A DNA stretch of 64,000 nucleotides from Chelonoidis abingdonii (lineage: Eukaryota > Chordata > Testudines > Testudinidae): assembly GCF_003597395.2 (NCBI RefSeq), contig NC_133770.1, positions 5,839,292 through 5,903,291 on the forward strand, written 5' to 3'. Shown one piece after another: positions 1 through 11,200 of the stretch. Both the position numbers and the translations under genes were made by a program. The notes below the pieces were generated by a model. The model did no database searches and was not told the origin of the DNA. It saw only the letters and a list, made by a program, of their open reading frames with translations. Position 1 is the stretch's first letter, and each line of letters opens with the position of its first letter.

Positions 1-3000
1 CAGGAGTTAAGACACTCCAAGGCTAATTCATTGTAATCCAAATAATAAAGAGAATAGTAAACCCAGAACACTTACATCATATTAAATTAGCTCCTCTTTC
101 AGTTATGGCCTTAACGCTCATTTTTGTCACTGATTTTATCCCTTCTATCTCTACTTACAGGAAGCAGAAAGTTAGGTAGAGCTAATACTACTGAACCATT
201 TAGGTCCTGTCCACCCAGCAACCACTACCATATGCTAGGGGAATCCCATTTACAGCCATTGTCCTCCAACACAGTTAAAGCACTGATCAACATCGGAGAA
301 GAGACCATTATTCAACTGATCTGTACTATGGCCCACATTATTTATTCCTGCTTCCCTTGCAGGATGGAACAGTGCTTTAACCACACCAGGGCCAGTTTTG
401 GAAATCGGTCTGCAACACAATGTTTTTATTGTGCAGATAGTACCTTTTAGGTGCTGTCTCCATTACATCTGAAGTCAGCAAATCATAGTAAGCAACAATT
501 GTTAAAATGGTGAAACGTGTACTAACACCCACCACCGAAGGGAACCCAGTGACTAAAGCCTCCCCATGTTGTTTCTTCCACAGTTTGATGCTTGACATCA
601 TCTCTGCTAGACATGCTATTTTGCAGGCCCCTTGTGTGGTCAACACATTTCACTGAATTTAAAGTTTCATCAATACATGTTAAAAAAGTGTTCTGTACAA
701 GATCAGTGAACAAGTACATTTCGTAAGTCAGCTATGTATTGAAGTGGCTGCTACCTCTATTTGAAAAATACACTCAAAGTTGATAAAATTTTCTTCCATA
801 ACACCCAGTACTGCATAATGAACAAAGCTGGAAAAGGCATCTTGCATTGAATGATCAGGAAGAAAGATTTGGTTTGAAGAGAATGAGAATGTCAACTCAG
901 CTGCTAAGGGACGTGCAGGTCAGTGCTGAAAAGTGAGTTGGCAGCCAGAGGAAGTGGCAGAGAAGTAGGATAGTTCACTATCATGATTAATTACATTGAG
1001 ACACACTCTTGAAGAGAACATAGTGTTAACGAAATAGTCTTAGACGTCCAAAGTCCTTTATCGACACAAAAGCTATTTCACGAGTATTGGCACTTCAAAC
1101 CTCATCTCCTCCCCCTGAAATATGTATCAAAAGTGAGCTTGGGAGGACCGCTCAAGTCTCTGCCACAAAGACCACCAAGGGTCCCAACCGTGATAGTGGA
1201 ATCTGTGATCTAGCTTAGGCAGATGTAATGCTATAGTGTCTAGACACAAAGGAATGCGGAATTGGACTAGTTTCAAATAGGTTAAAGACACATCAAGTAG
1301 CAACTACTTTAGATGCTACTAACATCTCAGGGGCGAGAGGCTCCCCATCTCCATCAGACATCCACACATGCTGGGACACACAACACTATACTGATAGCGA
1401 TCAACACTCTCTAAGAAACTTCCAAGCATGATCATCTAAGTTGTGGAGGGGATTCTCTGATTACGGCTAGCAAGCCTATCCCAAACATTTTATCTTAGAT
1501 GGCACAACTTTGCTCATGGCCACCACACAGACAATGCACTGGCGAACACTGCTTAACCAAATATTCTTGTGAATTTTTCATTTAGATGTACCCAACCCGC
1601 ACTACTCAGTGTAAAGAATGCAAAGTCTATTTATTTATGTAATCTTTTTCTAAGGCAGAGGGAAATGGGTGAAGAGTCTCAACCTGTGCAGACTGGGGAA
1701 CGTTTTAGTGTTTCATTCAATAGTACAACGTTGTACTCACTGGACTTGTCACATGCCTTGGGCATGGCAACAGCAGCACTGTATACATCTAAAAACTCCT
1801 ATTCTGTTATTAACCTTTGCAGGGATTCTAGCATTTTTCTCTGAAGAATCTGCTATGGGCCACACTCAGATACTGATGTAGAGTGACCACCTTGTGGGAA
1901 TTAGAAGGGAGTACAATGTCCATGATTCAGTCAGTGCTTGGACTCTTGACTGAGACCATCAAAAAGGGTGCCAATTGCAGCTGTAGATTTTTGTGATGTG
2001 GACACATCCACCAGACACTGGGCTGAAACCAAACTCATTTTGCTTAGGCCACTAAAAGAATTGTAACAATTTTTTGCTATCACCATCCTGGGCTACATCT
2101 GAATTAGCAGCCTACAAACAACAGTATTGGTCTTCCACTACCTAATCTCTCTATGGCTCACATACCTGTAGCATTAAAGGGTAAATCCTATGCCAACCCA
2201 TTACTCTGATTTACAGGTTTAAACCGGTCTCTCTATTATAACCACCTCTACATTTTGTGTGTGTACAGATCCCTGACTGTGGGACCTAGAAGCTACTATA
2301 ACACAATAAATAATATCTCCAAGCAGCAAAAACATAAGCTCCCTGAACAACGTTAATTTGTAGCATGACCATTTTAATTAAGTTTCCTACTTCACAACAG
2401 TGCTCGCATTAGAGAGAAATGCAAGACTGATAGCACTGGGAACATCTCAAATTAACAAATATTTCCTATGGCACCTCAATGGAGAACACAAAACTATTTA
2501 TGGGGCCACTCCTGGCATGCAAGGATGACTAGGGGCAAGTCATCTCAACAAATACTTAGGGTGAGGAGAGCTCGGCTAGATGACTCATTGGATGCCCCTT
2601 TCCACTCAAAGGCATATGACGTGAATGGAGATTAGCAAACTGTGGCGGGGTTGGATTTCAGCTCCCTTTTGTATGTGATACAGTCACTAGCCTGGGCAAC
2701 TATTTATACAGAGCTGCTACTTCTGCCTCCTGTGGGGACGAAGGCACATGGGATTGGAAAGACCAGCGCCTACAGGTATCATACACCTTCACCCAAGCTG
2801 CACACTGGTGCTGGGCTGCGCGCCAGTCTCAGTCATCCAAGACAGATGAGCTCCACCAAGCCAGGAGAGGTCCAGGGGGTGCGTGGAGGGCACAGCCCCA
2901 ACTCCAAAGTCTCCCCAAACTTCACTCACCATGGCACAGAAACCAACCAGGGCGGATGGGTCCCCTGGCTCTGCACCAAGGGGCAGAGCCCAACGCTGGC

Positions 3001-3227
3001 GGGAGGAGAGGAGGTCAAACCCCCAAGATGCTGCATAAGGTCAGGGAGAAGGGCCCCACAGAAGACAGCACTGGTGGTGCAGACAGAGGCAGGGGCTAGA
3101 TGGTGAGTGTGAACTCCCCTGTCGGCTATCCAACCCCCCCAGCCCGGGGCTCCCCATCCCATGTCACCCCCCCAGCTCGGGGCTCCCCATCCCATGCCCC
3201 CCCCGGCCCGGCCGCCGCCCCCGGTAC
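1..3227 (-). other. KLHL18: KLHL18 first intron (partial)
   Basis: This stretch lies downstream (minus strand) of the first coding exon of KLHL18 and must be its first intron, entered through the donor at 3227. I searched for the next BTB-domain exon and did not see it; in other vertebrates this intron is long. The region is ordinary AT-rich unique-looking DNA with two overlapping minus-strand open frames near 377-719 that I cannot identify. Confidence 0.6.
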
Positions 3228-3365
3228 CTTGAGGGTCACGTCGCAGAGCTTGCCCTGCCTCCGGATCTCGCCCATCACCCCGTAGCCCCGGCTGGGCAGG
3301 TCCCCCACCGAGAAATGCACCAGGTCCTCGGGGTCCAGCTCCGGCTCGGCCGCCGCCTCCAGCAT
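3228..3365 (-). CDS. KLHL18: KLHL18 first coding exon (Kelch-like protein 18)
   Basis: KLHL18 is a BTB-BACK-Kelch adaptor that brings substrates to the CUL3 ubiquitin ligase. Only its N terminus is here: the start codon is at 3365 (preceded by GGGAAG, an acceptable Kozak context) and 46 codons follow. They include the family's N-terminal signature [19 protein letters not shown] and [15 protein letters not shown], the beginning of the BTB domain. The exon ends in phase 0 at a clear GTACCG donor, just where the known gene splices. It sits head-to-head with KIF9, the same neighbour as in mammals. The sequence shown before the start in the same frame is open but GC-rich UTR. The rest of the gene lies beyond the left edge of the window. 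Confidence 0.93.
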
Positions 3366-3700
3366 CTTCCCCGGGCCCCGGCCGCCGCGCTCGCCGCAGG
3401 GAGGGCAACGCGGGAGCAGAGAGACGCCTCCGTCCGGCCCAGCTCCACGCTGGCCCCTCCCGGCCGCCGTAACCAACCAGAGCCCTCGGGCCCCCGCCGG
3501 AAACGGACTCCCCTCGCTTCCGCGTTCCCTCGGAGCACTTCCGGACGCGGCAGGAAGTGGTGGTAGTCATGGTAACGGCCTGTACACCCACCTGCCTCAG
3601 CTTCGCCCCGGTGCCTGCGGCGCTGGGGGACCTGCAGCGACAGGAGCAGACGGCGGCGGCGGTGGCGGTGGCGGTGGCGACGGCAAGAGCGGCCGCTCCC
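3230..3700. promoter_or_regulatory. Shared KLHL18/KIF9 CpG-island promoter
   Basis: A very GC- and CpG-rich block covers the first exon of KLHL18 and runs to a probable non-coding first exon of KIF9. It contains ETS-type core sites (for example CTTCCGG at about 3539 and AGGAAGTG at about 3552) and no TATA box, as expected for a bidirectional housekeeping-type promoter. The two genes diverge from it. Transcription start sites cannot be placed from sequence alone. Confidence 0.75.
3563..3576 (+). promoter_or_regulatory. RFX X-box-like motif
   Basis: The sequence GTAGTC-AT-GGTAAC matches the RFX X-box consensus GTNRCC-N(0-3)-RGYAAC at all but one base. RFX factors switch on ciliary genes, and KIF9, whose promoter this is, is a ciliary/flagellar kinesin. 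Binding is inferred, not shown. Confidence 0.55.
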
Positions 3701-3701
3701 G
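3577..3701 (+). other. KIF9: Putative KIF9 non-coding first exon
   Basis: The first KIF9 coding exon starts at a splice acceptor (8128), so a 5' untranslated exon must lie upstream. The best candidate ends at 3701 with the donor GTCAGT, next to the X-box and a GGC/GGT-rich triplet run at about 3650-3690. The 5' limit is a guess. Confidence 0.4.
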
Positions 3702-4560
3702 GTCAGTACCGGGCCCCCGGGCCCTTCCCCTCTCCCCATCCCCACTCCCAGCACCTCCGCCTCCGTCCCCGGCCCCTTCCCACCTCCCAGCGCCCCGGTC
3801 CCCCGCCTCCGTCCCCGGCCCCTTCCCGCCTCCCGGCGCCTCCGTCCCCCGCCTCCGTCCCCGGCCCCTTCCCGCCTCCCGGCGCCTCCGTGCTCCTTCC
3901 CCGGGCCCCTTCCCGCCTCCCAGCCTCCCCATCCCTGTTCTCATCCCCATTTCTGTCACTGCCCCCATCTCCTCCCCTGCCATCCCTGTCCCCATCCCCC
4001 TCTCTCAGACATCCCCATCTCTCTGTGACAGTCCCCATCTCCCAGCAAATCCCGTCCCCCCCCCAGCCACCCCCATCTCTCAGCCATCACAATTACTGCC
4101 TCCACTTTCCCACTGTCCCCATCTTCGTCTCCACATCCCAACCATCTCCCTATCACCACCACCATCCCCGCTTCCCACCCATCCCTGTATCGCCACTGTT
4201 TTTCCCCTCACTCCAGCCATCCCTGTGCTGCCACTGTCTGTGCATCGCATTGTCTGGCATGACCACCACCATCCACACATCCCAACCCACCCCTCGTCTT
4301 CACCTCCTCCACCCTCGCTAGCTGGATCACACCATCCTCTTCCCCATGTCCCAGCCATCTCCTGTCTCTTATTGCCATTGCTCCCATGTCACCACCATCC
4401 TCATCCCTGTATTATCTCTGCCTCCATCCCCAATGTCCCAGATGTCCCTGATCTCACATTGCCGTGGCTCCTGCATCCCATGTTCTCACCCCTGCATCAC
4501 CTTCATTTCTGTACCCACATCCTAATGATCCTCATGCCATCTCTAATCCCATAGCCCTGT
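3702..4560. repeat. C-rich pyrimidine tract with 46-bp minisatellite
   Basis: The plus strand is strikingly C-rich and G-poor. Between about 3770 and 3907 a unit of roughly 46 bp (starting CCTCCGTCCCCGGCCCC) is repeated three times with few changes. Beyond it comes a degenerate run of CCATCTCC/CCATCCCC-like words to about 4560. It lies at the start of the first KIF9 intron. Open frames through it on both strands are compositional artefacts. Confidence 0.75.
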
Positions 4561-5165
4561 GTCACCGTTGGCTCTGTAAATGCACGTCCCAGGCATTTAA
4601 AAAATCTGGTTGACTGCATGGCTTGGGAGATTGGTAATGGACTATGGAGCCTTGCACTTCTAGGCCACTGGTTAAAAGCCTGTCTGAGTGATTGCTGGCA
4701 AAGTTGAAAGGCTATTTGGTGGCCTGTATGGAATGACTTTGTTGGATCTCAATCAGTGGATAGGTGCCCATGTGACAAAAACAACCATCACAACTGACAC
4801 TAATTGGCATCCTTGTTGCAATCACAGCAGAAAGGCCAAGGACTGAATGGGCTGTGGAGTCTGAACTCCCTTTCTTATCGGTAGCTGTGAACCTTCTGTC
4901 AATGGTAAAGAGTCACAGGAGTCACTTTCTTCTAACACTGAACAAGGAATTTTATTACAATAAGAAAAAATTCATTAGCCCAAAGGCTATTCTCTCCCTC
5001 TCTGTGCTTCACCTTAGAGCTTCTGTTTAGAACCTTCTCCAGCTTCCTCTTCCTGCCTGGCTTCTTGCTACAGCTTTAAAGAATACTGCACCTATCCTCA
5101 CAATCTTTTTGTCAAGATAGGAACCTATTGCTGTGGTACTGTGAAAGATTATAGTATCACTACCT

Positions 5166-5703
5166 CAGCGGTTCTCAAACTTTTGTACTGGTGACCCCTT
5201 TCACCTAGCAAGCCTCTGAGTGTGACCCCCCCCCTTATAAATTAAATCACTTTTTTATATATTTAACACAGGGGTAGGCAACCTATGGCACGCATGCTGA
5301 AGGCGGCACGCAAGCTGATTTTCAGTGGCACTCAAACTGCCCAGGTCCTGGCCAATGGTCCAGAGGGCTCTGCATTTTAATATAATTTTAAATGAAGCTT
5401 GTTAAACATTTTTAAAAACTTATTTACTTTACATACAACAATAGTTTAGTTATATATTATAGACTTATAGAAAGAGACCTTCTAAAAACATTAAAATGTA
5501 TTACTGGCACGTGAAATCTTAAATTAGAGTGAATAAATGAAGACTCGGCAGACCTCTTCTGAAAGGTTGCCAACCCCTGATTTAACACCATTATAAATGC
5601 TGAGGGCAAAGTGGGGTTTGGGTTTGAGGCAGACAGCTCACAAGCCCCATGTAGTAACCTTGTGACCCCTTGAGGGGTCCGACCCCCAGTTTAAGAACCC
5701 CTG
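5166..5703. mobile_element. Non-autonomous hAT element (outer)
   Basis: Terminal inverted repeats CAGCGGTTCTCAAAC and the inverse GTTTAAGAACCCCTG bound the element. It is flanked by a perfect 8-bp target duplication, CACTACCT, at 5158-5165 and 5704-5711. The interior has the common 'gtgaccccc...' body and no transposase. A second hAT element is inserted in it. Confidence 0.9.
5269..5579. mobile_element. Non-autonomous hAT element (nested inside the outer one)
   Basis: A 311-bp element starts CAGGGGTAGGCAACC and ends GGTTGCCAACCCCTG. It has a perfect 8-bp duplication, ATTTAACA, at 5261-5268 and 5580-5587. It is therefore younger than the surrounding hAT copy. No open transposase frame. Confidence 0.92.
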
Positions 5704-8128
5704 CACTACCTGCACTGTACCTGTTCTTTGTATAAAGAAAGAACTTCATTCTCCAGGACCATCAGTCGTTCACTAGCACTAAATACATTTTAAAGTAATA
5801 ACATAGAAACTGCATATTCATGTGTATCTGTTTCATCTTCTCCAGGTTTCCCCACAGGCCATTATCTGTATTAGTTGGTGAGTACTATGAGTCTGATGAG
5901 ATGGTGAGAATTTTCCAATCTAAAGGTCTAATCCTGCAAATCCTTAGTTAGTGAAACTGTCAGTGAGTCCTGTGGGAGTTTTGTGCATCTCAGGCTCACA
6001 AGATTGTATCCTAAATTCGATTAACAGTATGAATTAGACACAGTGCCTGACATACCACCAGACAATGGTCACGTGTCAATGCCATAATCCTCTTTGCTGG
6101 AGTGTTGATAAAGAAGGAAATCTTGAGGTGTTTGGATCCGGATTATGCTAGGAGTTCGGGATCTAAACTGAACTGGGTTTGGATTGGGTCATTTTAAATT
6201 CTTGAATATCAGCTGTTCGTGTGAGATTTTCAATGTCTTGGGCTAAAATTTGACAAAAATAACGTTTTTCATGATATTTCTGCCATGTTTAAACCAGAGT
6301 CAGAGAACACATCTGCCATTCTTTCTGGGATCCAGTTTGGAACCACAGTTGTAGCGGTGCATTTGGATCCGATCCCCATTCCAGAAAATCCTATTGGATT
6401 TGGGTTCAGGGTGCCAGGTTTGGGCCTCATTTAGTTTTAAGGAGGAATCTGAATGAAAAGAATATTGTCATTTGGTGCATTAAGAGAGGGTTAATTGAAA
6501 CTAGAATTTGACCTTCCAGATTTCCTCTATTTTAGGAATGCACACCAAAAGCATTTGCATCCAACCATTACTGAACTCTAGGGAGAGAGAACCAGGGTGC
6601 AGAATATGCGAAACCAAAGAGCCAAGGAAAATGACAAGGGAATCATTAGGTACAATTAAAGAGAAATCCCCCTCATATGAAATGAATACATATCCATGCC
6701 CTGGGTTGTGTTTCTTGAGCCATTCAGATTGTTTGTAAAGTGCTTTGAGAGCCTCACATGAAAGGTGCTTTTCTTTGATCATGAGACACAGAAATGTCTA
6801 TATTTTATTATTCATTTAAAAAATGAATCAGATGGATAATAAACCACCTAAAGCAGTGTAAGGAATGCAGAGCCTTGTTCTACATGGTCAGTAATGTTGT
6901 AACCCTATTTCAGGTCATTTGATCGTAGGTGAACAATAAACAAAAGATCACCCTAGAAAGCTGATATGCTAACATACAACACCCCAGGGGTATTCACCCT
7001 GTGTAATGGCCACTTTATGCAATCCATGCCCTTGGGAGGTGCAGAGCCCCTACAAAGGGGGTGTTCTGGAGTGGTCCATGAATAGGTAGGTCCAGGCAGG
7101 AGGAGGTGTGGCCAGAGCATTCCTAATTATTCTGAATTATTCCCTTTTGCTCAAGGCCCACAGTGCCCATACTAGTTGCACAAGTTAAGGCAACTCTCAG
7201 ATTGCAGGCTCTTTGGGGAAGGACCACATTCCTCTCTCTGTCTGTATAGCGCTTAGCACAAAATAGCCATAATCTTAATCAGAGAATCTGGGTGTCATAG
7301 TGAAATAATAATAATTAATAATGAATTGTCCATGGATCAGAAAATCCTATGTCTGATGTAAAACATTTTCATTAAAACTTTGTGGCTAAATTGTTGCTGC
7401 TGTAGCACTGCACCTTCAACACATCCTCCTGTTACTGTAAGAATTACATGGCTGGGTCTTTGCATTTATACTGTCTCGGTGACTTCCAGTGTTCTGTTTA
7501 CAGGCGAAAAGATTATTTTTCCACGTGTCAGCATCACTTATTCACCCTGGGATCTGAAAATCAAGCTGGGCTCTCCCTGCCTCTCAATTCACCAGTGATC
7601 AAAAGTTTGCTGATAGAATCTAGGGCCAAATTCTGCACTCAGGTACGCCATTGTAAAGATGGCCTAACTGCATCAGTGTCAATGGTTTTCTACCAGATTT
7701 GTATCGGAGAGCAGAATCCGGCTGTTAGCTGAGAGTTGCATTGATGATGCATGAGACCGAATAGAATCCATCTCATTCTCCTGTAGCTGGTTTGTTCTGC
7801 AAGACTAGCAGGAAGAGAAGCTTGTTTATGTCAGTAAATAGCTAGGACTCCGATGCACAAGAAGAAATTGTAATGACTAAGAAGGTTTTTGCATGTTCTA
7901 TTTTTACATGTTCACTTTAAAAATTTCTCTGCTTGGGCTAGATATGTGCCTATAGTTCCTCTTAATAAACCATGGTTAGAAACTCCAGCTTAACATTTGC
8001 AAACAGTTTATTTTAAAAATTGATGACACTGCAGCCAACCTTTTGCTGATGACAGCCTTTAAACTGTATTTTAGAGAACACAGTGTTTTCTTGTAAACCT
8101 GATTTTTCCCTTTTCCCCCTTCTTTTAG
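5704..8128 (+). other. KIF9: KIF9 first intron, remaining part
   Basis: Mostly unique-looking intron. A short inverted-repeat element lies at about 7620-7729 (ends CCAAATTCTGC and GCAGAATCC). The intron ends in a strong polypyrimidine tract and acceptor just before 8129. The short open frames at 6501-6782 and 7380-7732 show no protein family I recognise. Confidence 0.5.
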
Positions 8129-8133
8129 TTACA

Positions 8134-8229
8134 ATGAGTGCAAAAGAAAGGAAAGTACATGCATTTGTGCGAGTCAAGCCAACAGCTAATTTTCCTCAAG
8201 ACATGATCAAGTATGGGCCAGACAACAAG
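8134..8229 (+). CDS. KIF9: KIF9 coding exon 1
   Basis: Starts at ATG 8134, five bases after the acceptor TTTTAG; encodes 32 residues including the first motor strand (HAFVRVKP); ends phase 0 at donor GTAAAG. Confidence 0.95.
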
Positions 8230-11200
8230 GTAAAGGAACAAGAGACATCAGGAGCATAATGGATCTAGACTCTGATTTAAGTTATGGTAGCAGAAATGAG
8301 GAGTAACCCTGCTGCAGTTACACCAGGGATGAATTTGGCCCAATATCTCTTGTAGCATATTGGCATTCTTCATCTCTGTCTTTTTAGAGCATAGATATTT
8401 ACATCAGGAGAGATGTTAAGAAAGGAGTCATCAATAACAAGCAGACTGATTGGTCCTTTAAACTGGATGGTGTTCTTCACAATGCCTCACAGGATTCGGT
8501 TTATGATGCAGTAGCTAGGGACTTGGTATCCCAAGCTCTGGATGGCTATAATGGTAATCTTTTAATTGATATTTGTGTTATTTTAAGAAATACCCATCTG
8601 AGGATAAGATCCCTTTGATGTTACATTGGAGAAATTAAATGAGTTCTACTGCATTTATTATTTTGCTTTAAAACTTTTCTAGGCACTATAATGTGCTATG
8701 GGCAAACAGGAGCTGGTAAAACATACACCATGACAGGAGCAACTGAAAACTACAAGCACAGAGGAATCATACCCCGAGCTATACAGCAGGTACTGAAGAT
8801 TTGAATTAGAAAGGAGGGGAAGAAGGAGAAACTAGTACATCTATCTTATCATCTGTTGTCCTCCCAGTCCTGAGAAATTTGTTGACCGCCCCAAACCTGG
8901 GCTTCAAGGTCACCACCAATCATTTTAACAGGAGATGGGTGTTATATGATCCTTAAAGAAGTTGTGGGACAATAAAACATCATTATGTTGCACCGTGATG
9001 TTCCATCGTGATTTTTCATTGTAACACTGTGACCTTGTGCCATGAGAGAGGTGACATTTCAGTGCAGTGGGATGACGTTGCATTGCGACATGCGGACTAG
9101 TCATCCTGTTGCAACATAAACATGATGTCATGACGTGCAACTTCCTTAACCTCTCAAAAGGGCACGCTATTGGGTGAAGATTCTTGTGTGCCTGCCTACA
9201 GAAGCACAGCTGAAAAGCAGAGTGTAGGGCTGACATAACCTGCACAAACCAAAGCTGGAAGGTGTTCTGCAACAGAACGTTTTATTGTTTGTTTCCAGTA
9301 GCTACTCTGTTAGGTGTTTTCCAAGCATAAAAAAGAACTAATTCCTGCATCCAAGAGCTGATCTCATTAGCTCATTGTTATATTGTCCTTAACTCCCGCC
9401 TGAATAATTTCTTACTAGTTATAATCCTTGGTGTTAGTGTAAGTGCTGTTCATGCAATTAGAAAAAAGCAATTCAGCCAGCAAATGGAATGTTCTTTATT
9501 GTTTAGAGAAATCACAGACAACTCTTGTTTTAGGCTTCCTACCCTTGACAGTGTCCCTTTAAAGGTATAATATTTTCAAAACCAGAATAATTTTGAAAAT
9601 CTTATTAGAGCCGCCACAGTCCTGCTGAGAGTGTGCTATATACTGACTGACGGCTTCATAGTGAGTCACATCCTGAAAAGCCACAAATTGATAGGAACCT
9701 TGTTTGTGAACTCAGACTGTCATTGACAAGCATATGATCTGTGCAGGTGTTCAGGGCAGTTGAAGAACGCATCGATCAGTCCATCACTGTCCGAATGTCC
9801 TACCTGGAAATCTACAACGAGACTCTCTTTGACCTTCTGTCCACTATGCCTCATGACATGTCCGGTGACACCCACATGGCTGTAGTGGAGTACCCACAGG
9901 GTGTCTTTGTGAAGGGCTTATCTATGCATCCAGCCAGCCACGAGGAAGATGCTTTAAATCTCCTGTTTGAGGCAAGTTAAACAATGACTCGCTATTATTT
10001 CTCATCCTTATTTTTTATGTTTATTTTTGCTGATTTAGCTGAGGAAAGAAAAGGTGTCTAGGGTTAAAGCAGAAGATGGGAAGTCATGGGTTCCCCTGGT
10101 GCAGATACCGTGGAAAACAGCATATGACTGCTGTCCGAGAACCCCCTTGCAAGTCCTGGTATATGGGTAGCGCAGGGGTGAGGCTGGAGGTTGAAGGGGT
10201 GTGTCTGGGATGGGGCTGCATCACACAGTGGTGTGGAGATTCCAGGCGGCATTAGGGCCCAGAGAACAGGTCAGGGAAGCTGCTGTAACAGACAGGGCCC
10301 AGAGTTGTCTAAATTATGCTGGGGACCTCTCTAGCCCTGGAGCAGGCCAGTATTGGGAGTGCAAGCTGGCTTGTTTCCAGTGCGCTGGTAATCACATTTA
10401 GGAAGTCAATGAGCAGCTTAAACAGAGTGCAAAGGATAGTCTGTAAGGTGTCCTAGTTAGCAGAACCATTGTCTGAACTGTGTTGTCTTTCCTTTTTGAA
10501 AAACTGCTTGCCAGCTGTCCTGGGTGGGTCAACATTCTCCCATACCAAGCAAAGACACCTACCATTGACACTTTCTGCAGACAGATGGGGCAGTCATGGC
10601 ATGCCTACATCTAGTCAGTCATACAGAGGGGACACTCAGACATCTGGGCAGGTGAAACTAGGAGTCTTACATACATCTGCACCAATTTCTCACATAGGTG
10701 CCTTAGCTTGGACGAGAGGAAGTTGAATAGTTAGCTCCCTATCTAGAAAGCATGTTTCACCAATAACTGACAAGCCCTTTTAAACCCTTCCATTTTTTGC
10801 TTTCTAATTGCTGAGCCTATGTTCAGGTGTTCTGAAAAAGCTCAGGCAGGGTAACTAATAACAATCATTCTTGATTTCTAGAATGGGAGACATATCATAG
10901 AATATCAGGGTTGGAAGGGACCTCAGGAGGTATCTAGTCCAACCCCCTGCTTAAAGCAGGACCAATCACCAGACAGATTTTTGCCCCAGATCCCTAAGTG
11001 ACCCCCTCAAGAATTGAGCTCATAACACTGGGTTTAGCAGGCCAATGTTCAAACCACTGAACAAGACCTGAGAGTCAGGAGAAATGCCAGAGCAGTTTTG
11101 GAAATAACTAGGCACATAGACATCAAAATGATCTAAACAGCACCACAGTAATTTGTATCTGCAAATTGTGGCTGCAAGAAGGGAAGCTGAGTTTTGAAAA

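Noticed and set aside
3557..4321. 254-residue proline/serine-rich open frame, and several minus-strand frames over the same region
   Set aside because: Produced by the C-rich repeat tract; no start context, no domain, and it overlaps promoter and intron.
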